DNA from: Elusimicrobia bacterium RIFCSPLOWO2_02_FULL_39_32
GTDB lineage: Bacteria; Elusimicrobiota; Elusimicrobia; 2-02-FULL-39-32
Direction: 5' to 3'
Length of the DNA stretch: 64,000 nucleotides
Assembly: GCA_001800135.1 (NCBI GenBank)
Contig: MGUU01000025.1
Coordinates: forward strand, 62,001 to 126,000
Below the pieces are notes generated by a model. That model made no database searches. It saw only the letters and a list, made by a program, of their open reading frames with translations, and was not told the DNA's origin. Within the stretch, counting starts at the first letter, position 1, and each line of letters opens with the position of its first letter. Positions 42,204 through 51,359 of this stretch are shown here, in pieces. A program made the position numbers and the translations under genes.

Positions 42204-43370
42204 ATGAAAAAAATATTTTGTGTCTTTGGAACCAGACCAGAAGCGATTAAAATCTCCCCTATTCTTAAAATTTTAAAAAAAGAAAAAGACAAATTTAACC
42301 TTAAAGTTTGCGTCACAGCCCAGCATCGGGAAATGTTAGACCCTTATTTAAAGTTTTTTGGCATCACGCCTCATTATGATCTAAACATCATGGAAGATCG
42401 CCAGTCTTTAGAGGAACTCTCTCACAATCTCTTATCCCGAATTCCCTCTATTTTAAAAAAAGAAAACCCGGATTTGACTTTAGTCCAAGGAGATACCTCC
42501 ACAGCCTTTTTAGCTGCTTTAAGCTCATTTTATCTTAAAATTCCTGTGGCTCATGTTGAAGCTGGCTTAAGAACCTATAACTACTCTCAACCTTTTCCAG
42601 AAGAAGCTAATAGAAGATTAATTGACGCATTAAGCATTTTACATTTTGCCCCAACCCTGCAGTCTAAAACCAATCTTTTAAAAGAAGGTTTTTCTGCCAA
42701 AACTATTTTTGTTACTGGCAATAGCGGGATTGACGCGCTTAAAAGCGTTACGCAAAATCCTCAAAATTTTAAAAATCCATTTTTGAAAAAATTTTTCAAT
42801 TCCAAACCTAAAAAAGAGGCCTTTAAAACAATTTTGGTAACAGCTCACAGAAGAGAAAATTTTGGCGAGCCTTTAAGACAGCTCTGTTTAGCTTTAAAAA
42901 GCATAGCAGATTCTTTTAACCAAGTTTTTATTTTTTATCCAGTGCATCTTAATCCCAATGTTGCTTCTACGGTAAAAAAAATCTTAAAAGACCAAACGAA
43001 AATTTTTCTTCTACCCCCTTTAGAATATAGTGATTTTACCTGCCTTTTAAAAAAATCTTGGGCTCTTGTGACAGATTCCGGAGGGTTGCAGGAAGAAGCT
43101 CCAACCCTTGGGATCCCAACGCTGGTCTTAAGAAAAATTACAGAGCGGCCAGAAGCAGTTCAAACAGGAAGCGTAAAGGTGATAGGAACTGAAAAAGAAA
43201 ATATAATAGCTGAAATTAGCAAATTAATTAAAAATAAAAACAGCTATCAAAAGATGGCTAAGGTTTCCCATCCCTATGGAGATGGAGAAGCTGCGCAAAG
43301 AATAGTGAATGCTCTTTTATTTTACTTCAACTATAAAAAAAATCGTCCTAAAGATTTTAATCCTGAATGA
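42204..43370 (+). CDS. wecB: UDP-N-acetylglucosamine 2-epimerase (non-hydrolysing)
   Basis: 388 residues. Signatures: FGTRPEAIKISPIL, VCVTAQHREMLD, VQGDTSTAF, HVEAGLRTYNY, FPEEANRRLIDAL, FVTGNSGIDAL, LVTAHRRENFG, VTDSGGLQEEAPTLG and RKITERPEAVQTGSVKVIG. It makes UDP-ManNAc for surface polysaccharide. The ATG is 6 nt after a TAATAT box with an upstream TG and has no Shine-Dalgarno. Its 3' end overlaps the large repeat-protein gene by 4 nt (ATGA), tying that gene to envelope polysaccharide synthesis by position. Confidence 0.95.
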   Translation: MKKIFCVFGTRPEAIKISPILKILKKEKDKFNLKVCVTAQHREMLDPYLKFFGITPHYDLNIMEDRQSLEELSHNLLSRIPSILKKENPDLTLVQGDTSTAFLAALSSFYLKIPVAHVEAGLRTYNYSQPFPEEANRRLIDALSILHFAPTLQSKTNLLKEGFSAKTIFVTGNSGIDALKSVTQNPQNFKNPFLKKFFNSKPKKEAFKTILVTAHRRENFGEPLRQLCLALKSIADSFNQVFIFYPVHLNPNVASTVKKILKDQTKIFLLPPLEYSDFTCLLKKSWALVTDSGGLQEEAPTLGIPTLVLRKITERPEAVQTGSVKVIGTEKENIIAEISKLIKNKNSYQKMAKVSHPYGDGEAAQRIVNALLFYFNYKKNRPKDFNPE

Positions 43371-46312
43371 CCCCTCAGAACCAAAATTGGATTCAAGGAA
43401 TTCGTCTCGATTCTCACAGCCAATATCGGTTTTTGGGGAAACGGCTTTTATGCCTTTCCCTTCTTTTGTTTACTTGCCTTACACCTCTTCATTCTGCTCC
43501 TTCTCATTTTAGACTGCCGCCCTTATTTTGGTACGAATCAGAGCCCATGGAAGACCGCTCTTTTTTAATGACCCTCCTCATATATTGGAGGGGAAAAGAT
43601 CGAGAAAGCCTTTTCAATCTTTTTGCGCCATTTTATTATGATTTTCAAAGTGAAAAAGATAAAGTCAGGGTGCTTTTGCCAATTCACTTTTATCGCCAGA
43701 CGGAAGATAAAAGTCTATTTCTTCTTGGGCCCTATTTTTCAAAAAGATCTATTTCTGAACAAACAAAATTCATTTTCCCAATTTTTTTTAAAAGCGAGGA
43801 TGAAAAATTAAAATCAAAACTTATTTTCCCGTTCTATTGGTCATTTCAATCTTTAACGCCAGAAAAAAAATTACATGAACTTTTATTCCCTTTTTATTTA
43901 AGGGTCAAGGGGGAACAGGATCAAGAAATTTATTCTCCAGTTTTTTGGTCCTATAAAGATTTAAAAAGCTCAAAAGGAATATTGCCCCCTTTTTATTGGA
44001 AACTTACAGAATCTTCTAAAACTCAAATTGGTTTTCCTCTTTATTGGAGATTTTTCAAAAAAGATCCTGAATTAAAAGATTTTGAGATCGCATTTCCTTG
44101 GATCTATCTTCGTTCTGGAAATAACAGCTTTAGAACCTTTGTGCCCCTCTACTGGGGTAGAACTAAAGAGGAAAAAGGAGAATGGAACCTATTTTTCCCT
44201 TTGCTCTTTCAGTCTGAAGATAAGAATGGCAACAATAAATTAATCACTCCTATTTTTAGCCGTTTTAAAGATGAGAATGGAAGAATCTGGGGACACACGG
44301 GACTTAATTTTTTTTCAAAAGAGCCTTGGGGAGGAAAATCAGAAATTTTTTTTCCCTTTTTATATTACAGGGGAGAACCGGATTTTTTTAAATTAAGATG
44401 CCTCTCTTTTTATCTGGAACGTCATGCTGACCAAAAGCGCATGGAAACTTCTCTCCTGCCTTTAGTTCGATATCGTAGAGACTTTGACCGCAAACAAATC
44501 TTTATTTTAGGTTTTTACCGCGACAAGGATCCAGAAGTCCACCGAGGTTTTTTGTTAAACTATTTTTGGAGAAAGGAAACCTCCTTAAGAAACAATTCCC
44601 CTGCCTTACAAAAACATATTCTTTTCCCAATTTTTTGGACCGTGCGCTCAGAAGATCAAAAAACCACAATTCTTCCTCCTTTGTTCGCTACCCATGAAAA
44701 AGAAGATTTCAGATTTTCTCTTTTGACCCCTTTGATTTTCCAAATAAAAAAAGGAGAGGAGACTTTTACAACCTTTTTTCCAGCCTATATGCAGAGATCC
44801 GTGCCTGAACGCTCCTGGACAACACACTTTTTTCTCTTATGGCATCTTCAAAAAGGGAAAAAGGCGATTGCCAGTTTATTCCCGATTTATCGCAGAGCCA
44901 GTTTCCCCAATGGTTCTAGTCTCCTTTTACCCGGCTTTTATTACCTTAAAGAGGGAAAAGAAACTCAAGGTTTTATTTTTCCCTATTTTTGGGATAAAAG
45001 AGGTCCTACCCAATACCAATTCTTCCCGCCATTCTATTACCAATTCTCAAGACCCAGTTGGGGGTTAAAAAGTTTATTTCCCATTTATAAATTCGAGAAT
45101 CAGGAAATTAAAGAAACCGGTCTTTTTCCTTTTTGGGCAAGGACAAAGTCTAAAGGGCCGGAACATTTTCTGGCCAACTCTCACAGATTCCTTCCATTCT
45201 ATTTTTATAGAAAAGTTCCTAATGGCACTGATCTGTGGATGCCATTTTTGTTAGCGCGTTTTGAGAAAGAAATCAGCGAAGAAAACCAAAAAACCATTCG
45301 CGGCAGATTGTTTTTATTAAGCTATTGGCAGAGATCCGAAAAAGCTTCTTTAACCCGGCTAGACCCTATTTTTTCTTTTTATCGCACCCCAAATAGTAAA
45401 GGATTTGTAATGCCCACAGCTCCATTTCCCCTTTGGAAATATGAAGTAAAAGGGGCAAAAAAAGAGGAACAAATCGTAGAAGGCACTTTTTTTCCCTATT
45501 TTTGGAGAAGGAGTCCTGCTTTAAGAAAAAATCTATTTTTCCCTATATATTATTCAAAGAAAAAAATGTCTGAAGAGTCCTTGAAAGAAGTTTCAGAGGT
45601 ACGATGGTTTTTAGCTTACTTCTCAAGCTCCAATGAATTGGAACAAAAAAGAAAAACATTTTTCTTTCCTCTCTATTGGTATTTTGCGGAAAAAGAAAAG
45701 TCAATTCAGGTTTTAATTCCTTACTGGAGAGAAAGAGAGCCCCAGTTATCTCGAGACATTTTTTTCCCTGTTTGGTGGCATTCCCAAAAAAAGGAATCCA
45801 AAACATCAGTTTTTTTCCCGATTTTTTATAAGGCTTATCAGGCAGATTTAAAAGAAAAAACTATTTTTTTCCCTGGGTTTTGGGTTCGAAAAAGCCCGGA
45901 AAGTTCCTCATTGCTTTTTCTAAATTTTTTACAAAAAAGTTCAAATAAAACCAAAGAAAAAACAACATTTTTCTTTCCCCTTTACTGGCAGGAGTCTGAA
46001 CCTAAAAAAAGTAGCGCTTATCTTTTTCCTTTATATTTTAAATATACAAAGGAACATTTTCATTCTAAGATATTCTTTCCTTTATATTGGAGGTTTGAAG
46101 GAGTGGATACCTCCATTCAGATTGTACCCCCCTATTTTAAAGTTTATTCTAAACAAGATGAGGAAAGCACAACTGGATTTGCTCCCTTGTGGACCTATAG
46201 TCATAATCGTTTAAAGACTGCTAAAAGTTTTCAGCTTTTGGGTGGGCTTATGGGAATTGAAAAAAAAGAAGGAAAGACTAAATTTACTTTACTTTATTTT
46301 TTAAAAATTTAA
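43367..46312 (+). CDS. Exported giant repeat protein with ~50 'FFPLYW' aromatic repeats
   Basis: 981 residues, family not recognised. A signal peptide is likely at about residues 24-45 (KRLLCLSLLLFTCLTPLHSA). From residue ~50 to the end the protein is built of about 50 degenerate units of 18-22 residues, each with a core like [FL]FP[LIFP][YF][WY] (IFPFYW, LPPFYW, GFPLYWRF, FVPLYW, FFPYFW, FFPVWW, FFPLYWRF) followed by a charged turn (Lys, Glu, Asp, Gly). There are hardly any Cys residues after the signal and no catalytic motif. Regular strand-turn units of this length suggest a beta-rich fold such as a barrel or solenoid. Coupling to wecB suggests an outer-envelope role. The 3' end overlaps rluD by 29 nt. 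Confidence 0.8.
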   Translation: MTPQNQNWIQGIRLDSHSQYRFLGKRLLCLSLLLFTCLTPLHSAPSHFRLPPLFWYESEPMEDRSFLMTLLIYWRGKDRESLFNLFAPFYYDFQSEKDKVRVLLPIHFYRQTEDKSLFLLGPYFSKRSISEQTKFIFPIFFKSEDEKLKSKLIFPFYWSFQSLTPEKKLHELLFPFYLRVKGEQDQEIYSPVFWSYKDLKSSKGILPPFYWKLTESSKTQIGFPLYWRFFKKDPELKDFEIAFPWIYLRSGNNSFRTFVPLYWGRTKEEKGEWNLFFPLLFQSEDKNGNNKLITPIFSRFKDENGRIWGHTGLNFFSKEPWGGKSEIFFPFLYYRGEPDFFKLRCLSFYLERHADQKRMETSLLPLVRYRRDFDRKQIFILGFYRDKDPEVHRGFLLNYFWRKETSLRNNSPALQKHILFPIFWTVRSEDQKTTILPPLFATHEKEDFRFSLLTPLIFQIKKGEETFTTFFPAYMQRSVPERSWTTHFFLLWHLQKGKKAIASLFPIYRRASFPNGSSLLLPGFYYLKEGKETQGFIFPYFWDKRGPTQYQFFPPFYYQFSRPSWGLKSLFPIYKFENQEIKETGLFPFWARTKSKGPEHFLANSHRFLPFYFYRKVPNGTDLWMPFLLARFEKEISEENQKTIRGRLFLLSYWQRSEKASLTRLDPIFSFYRTPNSKGFVMPTAPFPLWKYEVKGAKKEEQIVEGTFFPYFWRRSPALRKNLFFPIYYSKKKMSEESLKEVSEVRWFLAYFSSSNELEQKRKTFFFPLYWYFAEKEKSIQVLIPYWREREPQLSRDIFFPVWWHSQKKESKTSVFFPIFYKAYQADLKEKTIFFPGFWVRKSPESSSLLFLNFLQKSSNKTKEKTTFFFPLYWQESEPKKSSAYLFPLYFKYTKEHFHSKIFFPLYWRFEGVDTSIQIVPPYFKVYSKQDEESTTGFAPLWTYSHNRLKTAKSFQLLGGLMGIEKKEGKTKFTLLYFLKI

Positions 46313-47219
46313 GAGTCTGCAAGAAATCTTTTGGCAGCGGAGCTTCAAACTGAATCCATTTTCTTGAAACAGGATGTTCAATTTTAAGACGAAACGCATG
46401 CAGCATCTGGCGCGGAACATTTTGATCTTCTATCCCATAAAGGGTATCCCCTAAAATCGGGTTTCCGATCTTAGAGAAATGAAGCCGTATCTGATGAGTT
46501 CTGCCTGTCTGCGGATAAACCTCAATATAGGAATGTTCAGGAAAAAGTTTTAAAACCTTAAATTCTGTGCGGGCAAACTTCCCCTGAGGTTGAAGATCCA
46601 TTTTATTAGAATGATACGCTCTGCCAATGGATCCTTCAATTTCCCCTTTTAAAACTTTTAAGCGACCTGTAGTAATCGCGCGATATACTTTCTTAACTTT
46701 CCTATCTTTAAATTGTTCAGAAAGCAATTTTTGACTTAAAAAAGTCTTTGCCACCACCAACACCCCAGAAGTTTCTTTATCTAACCGGTGCACTAACCCA
46801 AGCCTAAGTCCCTCAGCTCCTTGTGACTCATGATCTAAAAACAGTTCACTTTTATTTTGTTTTAAATGATATGCGATCCCATTAGCTAACGTGTGATCTC
46901 TGTGACCTTTTGCCGGGTGCGTCACGATCCCAGCTGATTTATTAATCACAAGAATCGCTTTATCTTCATAAATAATTTTTAAAGGAATGGGTTCTGCTGC
47001 AAGCGTTAATTCTTCTTCAACTGTTTTTCCAGAAATGTTTTCATCCCCTTTTAAACGAAGAGCTGAACGTCCCTTTTTTTGATTCACCAAAATCACTCCC
47101 TGCTCAATCCAATATTGAATTTTGCTGCGGGAGAAATCAGGAATCTTTTCCTTAAGAAACTGATCTAATCTTTTATCTCGGTCTTCTAATTGAGCGTTAA
47201 AGCTAAAGGCATTCATCAT
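46284..47219 (-). CDS. rluD: Ribosomal large-subunit pseudouridine synthase, RluD family
   Basis: 311 residues. An N-terminal S4 domain (KRLDQFLKEKIPDFSRSKIQ, GVILVNQKKG) precedes the RsuA/RluA-type catalytic domain with the nucleophilic Asp in GLVHRLDKETSGVLVVAK and further blocks INKSAGIVTHPAKG, KKVYRAITTGRL and PQTGRTHQIRLHF. The S4 plus RluA layout fits RluD (23S positions 1911/1915/1917 in E. coli). The start is one of two adjacent ATG codons. Confidence 0.93.
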   Translation of the reverse strand: MMNAFSFNAQLEDRDKRLDQFLKEKIPDFSRSKIQYWIEQGVILVNQKKGRSALRLKGDENISGKTVEEELTLAAEPIPLKIIYEDKAILVINKSAGIVTHPAKGHRDHTLANGIAYHLKQNKSELFLDHESQGAEGLRLGLVHRLDKETSGVLVVAKTFLSQKLLSEQFKDRKVKKVYRAITTGRLKVLKGEIEGSIGRAYHSNKMDLQPQGKFARTEFKVLKLFPEHSYIEVYPQTGRTHQIRLHFSKIGNPILGDTLYGIEDQNVPRQMLHAFRLKIEHPVSRKWIQFEAPLPKDFLQTLKFLKNKVK

Positions 47220-47248
47220 TTTTTTATAAGCTTACTTCCATGCAGCAC

Positions 47249-47277
47249 TTGACAAAAAAAACTTTTGGGGCTAAACT
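47249..47277 (+). promoter_or_regulatory. Sigma70-type promoter TTGACA-17-TAAACT
   Basis: TTGACA (47249-47254), 17 nt, TAAACT (47272-47277), upstream of the receiver gene. The leader is about 50 nt and holds AAGGAAG before the ATG at 47336. Confidence 0.65.
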
Positions 47278-47335
47278 TTGAACAAACAACACATCTCGTG
47301 ACTGCATGACATATTTTAAAAAGGAAGTCTTTAAA

Positions 47336-47728
47336 ATGCATCGCAGAAAAAAGATTCTAATCGTAGAAGAAGATCCTAAAAACATCGAGGTTATTAAAAA
47401 AACTTTAGAGCAGGATAAGTATGAGCACATGGAAGCTTTTACCGCTGAAGATGCGCTGGAGCTTTTAGAAAGAGAAGAGGTTGACCTTGTCATTTGTCAC
47501 ACCCAGTTAGTGGGCATGAGCGGCACAGATTTCCTTGCGGAATTGCATAATTGGGACATTGAGCTTCCTGTAATTTTAACATCCAATGGCGGCACCAAGG
47601 AAAAGGATTGGTTAAACGCGCTGCAATCTCAAGCTTTTGACATGATCGCAAGGCCCATTCATAAAGATCATCTTCTTAAAGCCGTGCATAAAGCTCTTCA
47701 TAAAAAAGAAGTATTGGCCGCATCTTAA
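47336..47728 (+). CDS. Stand-alone receiver domain lacking the phosphoacceptor Asp
   Basis: 130 residues covering a single CheY-like domain. The acidic pocket is kept (IVEEDPKN, E11/E12/D13), and the Thr in VILTSNG is present, but the phosphoacceptor position reads His55 (LVICHTQLVGMSG) instead of Asp, and the conserved Lys before Pro is Arg106 (IARPIHK). It therefore cannot be phosphorylated in the normal way and is probably a pseudo-receiver used for protein contacts. The ATG at 47336 has AAGGAAG upstream; a start at 47306 is possible but sits before that site. No kinase is nearby. Confidence 0.85.
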   Translation: MHRRKKILIVEEDPKNIEVIKKTLEQDKYEHMEAFTAEDALELLEREEVDLVICHTQLVGMSGTDFLAELHNWDIELPVILTSNGGTKEKDWLNALQSQAFDMIARPIHKDHLLKAVHKALHKKEVLAAS

Positions 47729-47769
47729 AAAAAATCCGCAAGATTTTCAAAGTTTTCTTTAAGAAACCT

Positions 47770-50700
47770 TTAAAGAGGGACAAGCTTCCATGATTTCTCC
47801 CCGCACATGCCTTTTAATCCTGTTAAAAGCTCCTCTGTAATTTTTACTTTTATCTTTGGATCTAGAGAAAACTCTCCGTGGTTAGGGGTAGAAAGCAAAA
47901 ATTGCACAGGGCAATGACCATTATTTTTATGCAGAAATTTTTTTAAATCTTCCAGAGACGTATCCTCTAATCCCGCAGTGTTGATGTGAAGTACCATTTT
48001 TTTTACTAAACTTTCCCGGGCTTTTTCTAAAGATAAAATTTCTTCCACAATCAGTTCTTGAATCTCCTCTTTCCCTGAACGATTTAAACGCCCGGAAACC
48101 ACCACCATTTGATTGATGGCAATCAGTTTAGAAAGCCCTCCTGCATAAGATTTGGGAAATACCACACAATCCATCTCACCTTCTAAATCTTCTAGTTTAA
48201 ATCGCGCGTAGGGCACTTGCTGCTTTTTAGAAATGAGCCTCCTTACATTTTCTATAATACCAGCCACACGCACTCGCCCGCTTGCTTGGCCGTTGTTTCC
48301 TACTTGAGCTAAAGAGGCAGTGGCATAAAAGCTAAGTTCATCTTTAAATTTTGCTAATGGATGGCCAGAAAAATAAAAACCCAGCACCTCTTTTTCAAAA
48401 GAGAGCAATTCATGTTCATGCCATTCTGGAATATTTGAAACGAGTTCACTCGGGTTTTCTTGAGATGTAATTTGCAAAGATTCAAAAAGGGAAGCTTGTC
48501 CTATTATCTGATCGTCCCTTAATTTGGAAGTGAACTGTAATATTTTCTCAAGAGAACCAGCCATTTGAGCGCGAGTTCTTGTATTAGGTTCGCCTACAAA
48601 ATCAAAAGCGCCGGCTTTAATTAAGGATTCAATGACTTTTTTATTCACACCTTTAGTGTCAACTTTTTGGCAAAAATCTTGCAAAGAACAATAAGGCTCT
48701 TTTTCTCTTTCCCTTACAATAGCTTCAGCCGCGCCTTCCCCCACATTTTTTACCGCAGAAAGGCCAAAGATGATCTTTGTCTCTTTCCCCTTCCCAATCA
48801 AACTAAAATGAGTAGAAGAATTTTGCACATTAGGCGGAAGCACTTCAATATCCAAAGACTGCGTATCCTGAATATATTCCACCATTTTGTTGCCTTCTTC
48901 TTTGGCAAAGGAAGAATGGCCAATCACAGAAGAAATTAAAGAAACCATATATTCATGCGGATAGTTCGCTTTCAAATATGCGGTTTGATACGCCAAAAGG
49001 CCATAAGCCGTGGCATGAGACTTATTAAATCCATACCCTCCGAAATGTTCTATTTGAGCAAAAATCTTCTCAGCAATTTTTAAATCAATCCCTTTGTTTT
49101 TAGCTCCCTCCAAAAAACTCTGTTTAAGTTTAGTGATCTCTTCCGGAATTTTTTTTCCCATCGCTTTTCTTAAAACATCAGCCTGTCCTGCGGAAAAACC
49201 GGCAATCACTCTTGAAATTTGCATGACCTGCTCTTGATAAACAATAATCCCATAAGTTTCTTTAACAATTGGCACAATGCTAGGGTGATCATATTTCACT
49301 TTAGAATGAGCGTGTCTTCTAGCCACAAAATCATCCAGCATGCCGCTGCCCATGGGACCCGGACGATAAAGAGAAACCAGAGCGATAATATCTTCTAAAC
49401 TATCTGGTTTTAATTTGCGCAGCAGATCTCTCATGCCAGAAGACTCCAGCTGAAAAATGCCAATGGTTTTTGCTTCACTTAAAAATTTAAAAGTTTTTGG
49501 ATCATCCAAAGGAATTTTTGTTAAATCGAATTCAGGGTCATGCCGTTTTTGCACCCAGGATTCTGCATTCTTTAAAACTGTAAGGGTTCTTAAACCCAAA
49601 AAATCCATTTTAAGAACCCCTAACTTTAAAAGGCTGTCATCATTGTACTGAGTGGTAATGACATCTTTACTGCCTTGGGCTACCGGAATATAATGAGTAA
49701 TGTCCTGATTTTCCTGGGTTGGCACAATCACAATGCCAGCGGCATGCACCCCGGTATGGCGTTTTAAACCTTCCAGCCTTTGTGAAACATCCAATAACTT
49801 TTTTACATCCGGACTGTTTTGGTAAAGGTTTTTAAGTTCTGGCACCTGTTTTAAAGCTGAAGAGATTGTGATTCCTATCTCTTTTGGAATCATTTTCGCG
49901 ATCCTGTCGCATTCTTGTAAAGGCATTTCCAATACTCTTCCCACATCTCTAACCACAAGACGCGCGAGCATGGAACCAAAGGTAATAATTTGCGCCACAG
50001 AATCGTTTCCGTATTTTTTTCTCACATATTGAATGACTTTTTCCCGGCCTTCATCAGAAAAATCTATGTCCAGGTCTGGCATGGTTCTTCTGTCTGGATT
50101 TAAAAAACGCTCAAATAAAAGACCGTATTTTAAAGGATCAATGTCTGTAATGCCCAGAGAGTAGCTCACTAAACTACCCGCTCCTGAACCTCTTCCCGGC
50201 CCAACCGGAACCCCTTCTTTTTTAGCAAAACTTACAAAATCCCAAACAATCAAAAAGTAAGCTGAAAACCCCATGCGTTTGATCACAGCCAGTTCTTCTT
50301 CTAATCTGCTTTTATATGCAGGCAACATCTGCCCAAACCTTTTTCGGATTCCGTCCATACAGAGTTTCTCTAGATAAGAATCCATGGTTTCCCCTTGAGG
50401 CACCTGATATTGAGGAAGAAGAATCCTGTCGAATTTAATTTCCAAATTACAGTGGGAAGCTATTTCTATGGTGGAATGGAGCGCTTGGGGAACTTCTGAA
50501 AAAAGTTTTTCCATTTCTTGCGGACTTTTATAATAGAATTCTTCAGATGCATAACGCATGCGGTTGCTTTCACTCACAACTTTACCTGTGCCAATGCAAA
50601 GCAACACATCGTGAGCGAATGCATCCTCTTTTTTAAAGTAATGGCAATCATTGGTAGCTACTAAAGGGATCCCTGTTTTCTGGGAAAGTTCCGTTAATGT

Positions 50701-51294
50701 CCGATCTACCTTTTTTTGAGCCTCAATTCCATGATCCATGATTTCTAAATAGAAATTCCCTTTGCCAAATATCTCCTGATATTTGCCTGCAAGTTCCAAA
50801 GTTTGGTCTGATTTTTCTTGCAAAATAGTCTCCGCGATTTTTCCTTTTAAGCAGCCGGACAAAGCAATTAAACCTTCATGATATTTTTCCAAAATTTCCC
50901 AGTCTATGCGAGGTTTATAATAAAACCCTTCCAGATAAGAAATAGAGGTAAGTTTCATTAAATTTTCATACCCTTTTTCATTTTTAGCTAAAAGGGTCAG
51001 ATGGTTATTGGATGTGGAGAGGGTTCCGGATCGGTCGTTTCTTAATTTTGGAGCCACATAGGCTTCCATGCCAATAATGGGTTTAATGCCTTCAGTCTGA
51101 CAAGATTTATAGAATTCTATGGCGCCAAAAATATTCCCATGGTCTGTCATGGCTAAAGCCGGCATTTTTTGGGCAGCAACAAATTTAATTAGTTCTGAGG
51201 GTTTACCGCGATCATCCGTAATTCTGCAGGCTCCATCCAAAAGGGAATATTCAGAATGGGCATGCAAATGTACAAACTGCGAGTGATTAGGCAT
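47770..51294 (-). CDS. dnaE: DNA polymerase III subunit alpha
   Basis: 1174 residues, the length of DnaE1-type polymerases. An N-terminal PHP domain begins HLHAHSEYSLLDGACR and has AMTDHGNIFGA. The polymerase core has GPGRGSGAGSLVSY and the catalytic Asp pair in PDLDIDFSDEGR, followed by the fingers region with VYQEQVMQI and GYGFNKSHATAYGLLAYQTA. A helix-hairpin-helix and an OB-fold (RVRVAGIIENVRRLISKK) complete it. It is the replicative polymerase catalytic subunit. It seems monocistronic or follows the rmlD-like gene. Confidence 0.97.
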   Translation of the reverse strand: MPNHSQFVHLHAHSEYSLLDGACRITDDRGKPSELIKFVAAQKMPALAMTDHGNIFGAIEFYKSCQTEGIKPIIGMEAYVAPKLRNDRSGTLSTSNNHLTLLAKNEKGYENLMKLTSISYLEGFYYKPRIDWEILEKYHEGLIALSGCLKGKIAETILQEKSDQTLELAGKYQEIFGKGNFYLEIMDHGIEAQKKVDRTLTELSQKTGIPLVATNDCHYFKKEDAFAHDVLLCIGTGKVVSESNRMRYASEEFYYKSPQEMEKLFSEVPQALHSTIEIASHCNLEIKFDRILLPQYQVPQGETMDSYLEKLCMDGIRKRFGQMLPAYKSRLEEELAVIKRMGFSAYFLIVWDFVSFAKKEGVPVGPGRGSGAGSLVSYSLGITDIDPLKYGLLFERFLNPDRRTMPDLDIDFSDEGREKVIQYVRKKYGNDSVAQIITFGSMLARLVVRDVGRVLEMPLQECDRIAKMIPKEIGITISSALKQVPELKNLYQNSPDVKKLLDVSQRLEGLKRHTGVHAAGIVIVPTQENQDITHYIPVAQGSKDVITTQYNDDSLLKLGVLKMDFLGLRTLTVLKNAESWVQKRHDPEFDLTKIPLDDPKTFKFLSEAKTIGIFQLESSGMRDLLRKLKPDSLEDIIALVSLYRPGPMGSGMLDDFVARRHAHSKVKYDHPSIVPIVKETYGIIVYQEQVMQISRVIAGFSAGQADVLRKAMGKKIPEEITKLKQSFLEGAKNKGIDLKIAEKIFAQIEHFGGYGFNKSHATAYGLLAYQTAYLKANYPHEYMVSLISSVIGHSSFAKEEGNKMVEYIQDTQSLDIEVLPPNVQNSSTHFSLIGKGKETKIIFGLSAVKNVGEGAAEAIVREREKEPYCSLQDFCQKVDTKGVNKKVIESLIKAGAFDFVGEPNTRTRAQMAGSLEKILQFTSKLRDDQIIGQASLFESLQITSQENPSELVSNIPEWHEHELLSFEKEVLGFYFSGHPLAKFKDELSFYATASLAQVGNNGQASGRVRVAGIIENVRRLISKKQQVPYARFKLEDLEGEMDCVVFPKSYAGGLSKLIAINQMVVVSGRLNRSGKEEIQELIVEEILSLEKARESLVKKMVLHINTAGLEDTSLEDLKKFLHKNNGHCPVQFLLSTPNHGEFSLDPKIKVKITEELLTGLKGMCGEKSWKLVPL

Positions 51295-51359
51295 AAGGGT
51301 TCGTTTTGATTGGTATTCTTTATTTCAAACTTAAAACGAAAACAGTCAATTTTCTATCT

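Noticed and set aside
51326-51349. TTGACT upstream of dnaE as a promoter
   Set aside because: The hexamer at the proper distance (GAAATA) is too far from consensus to support a call.
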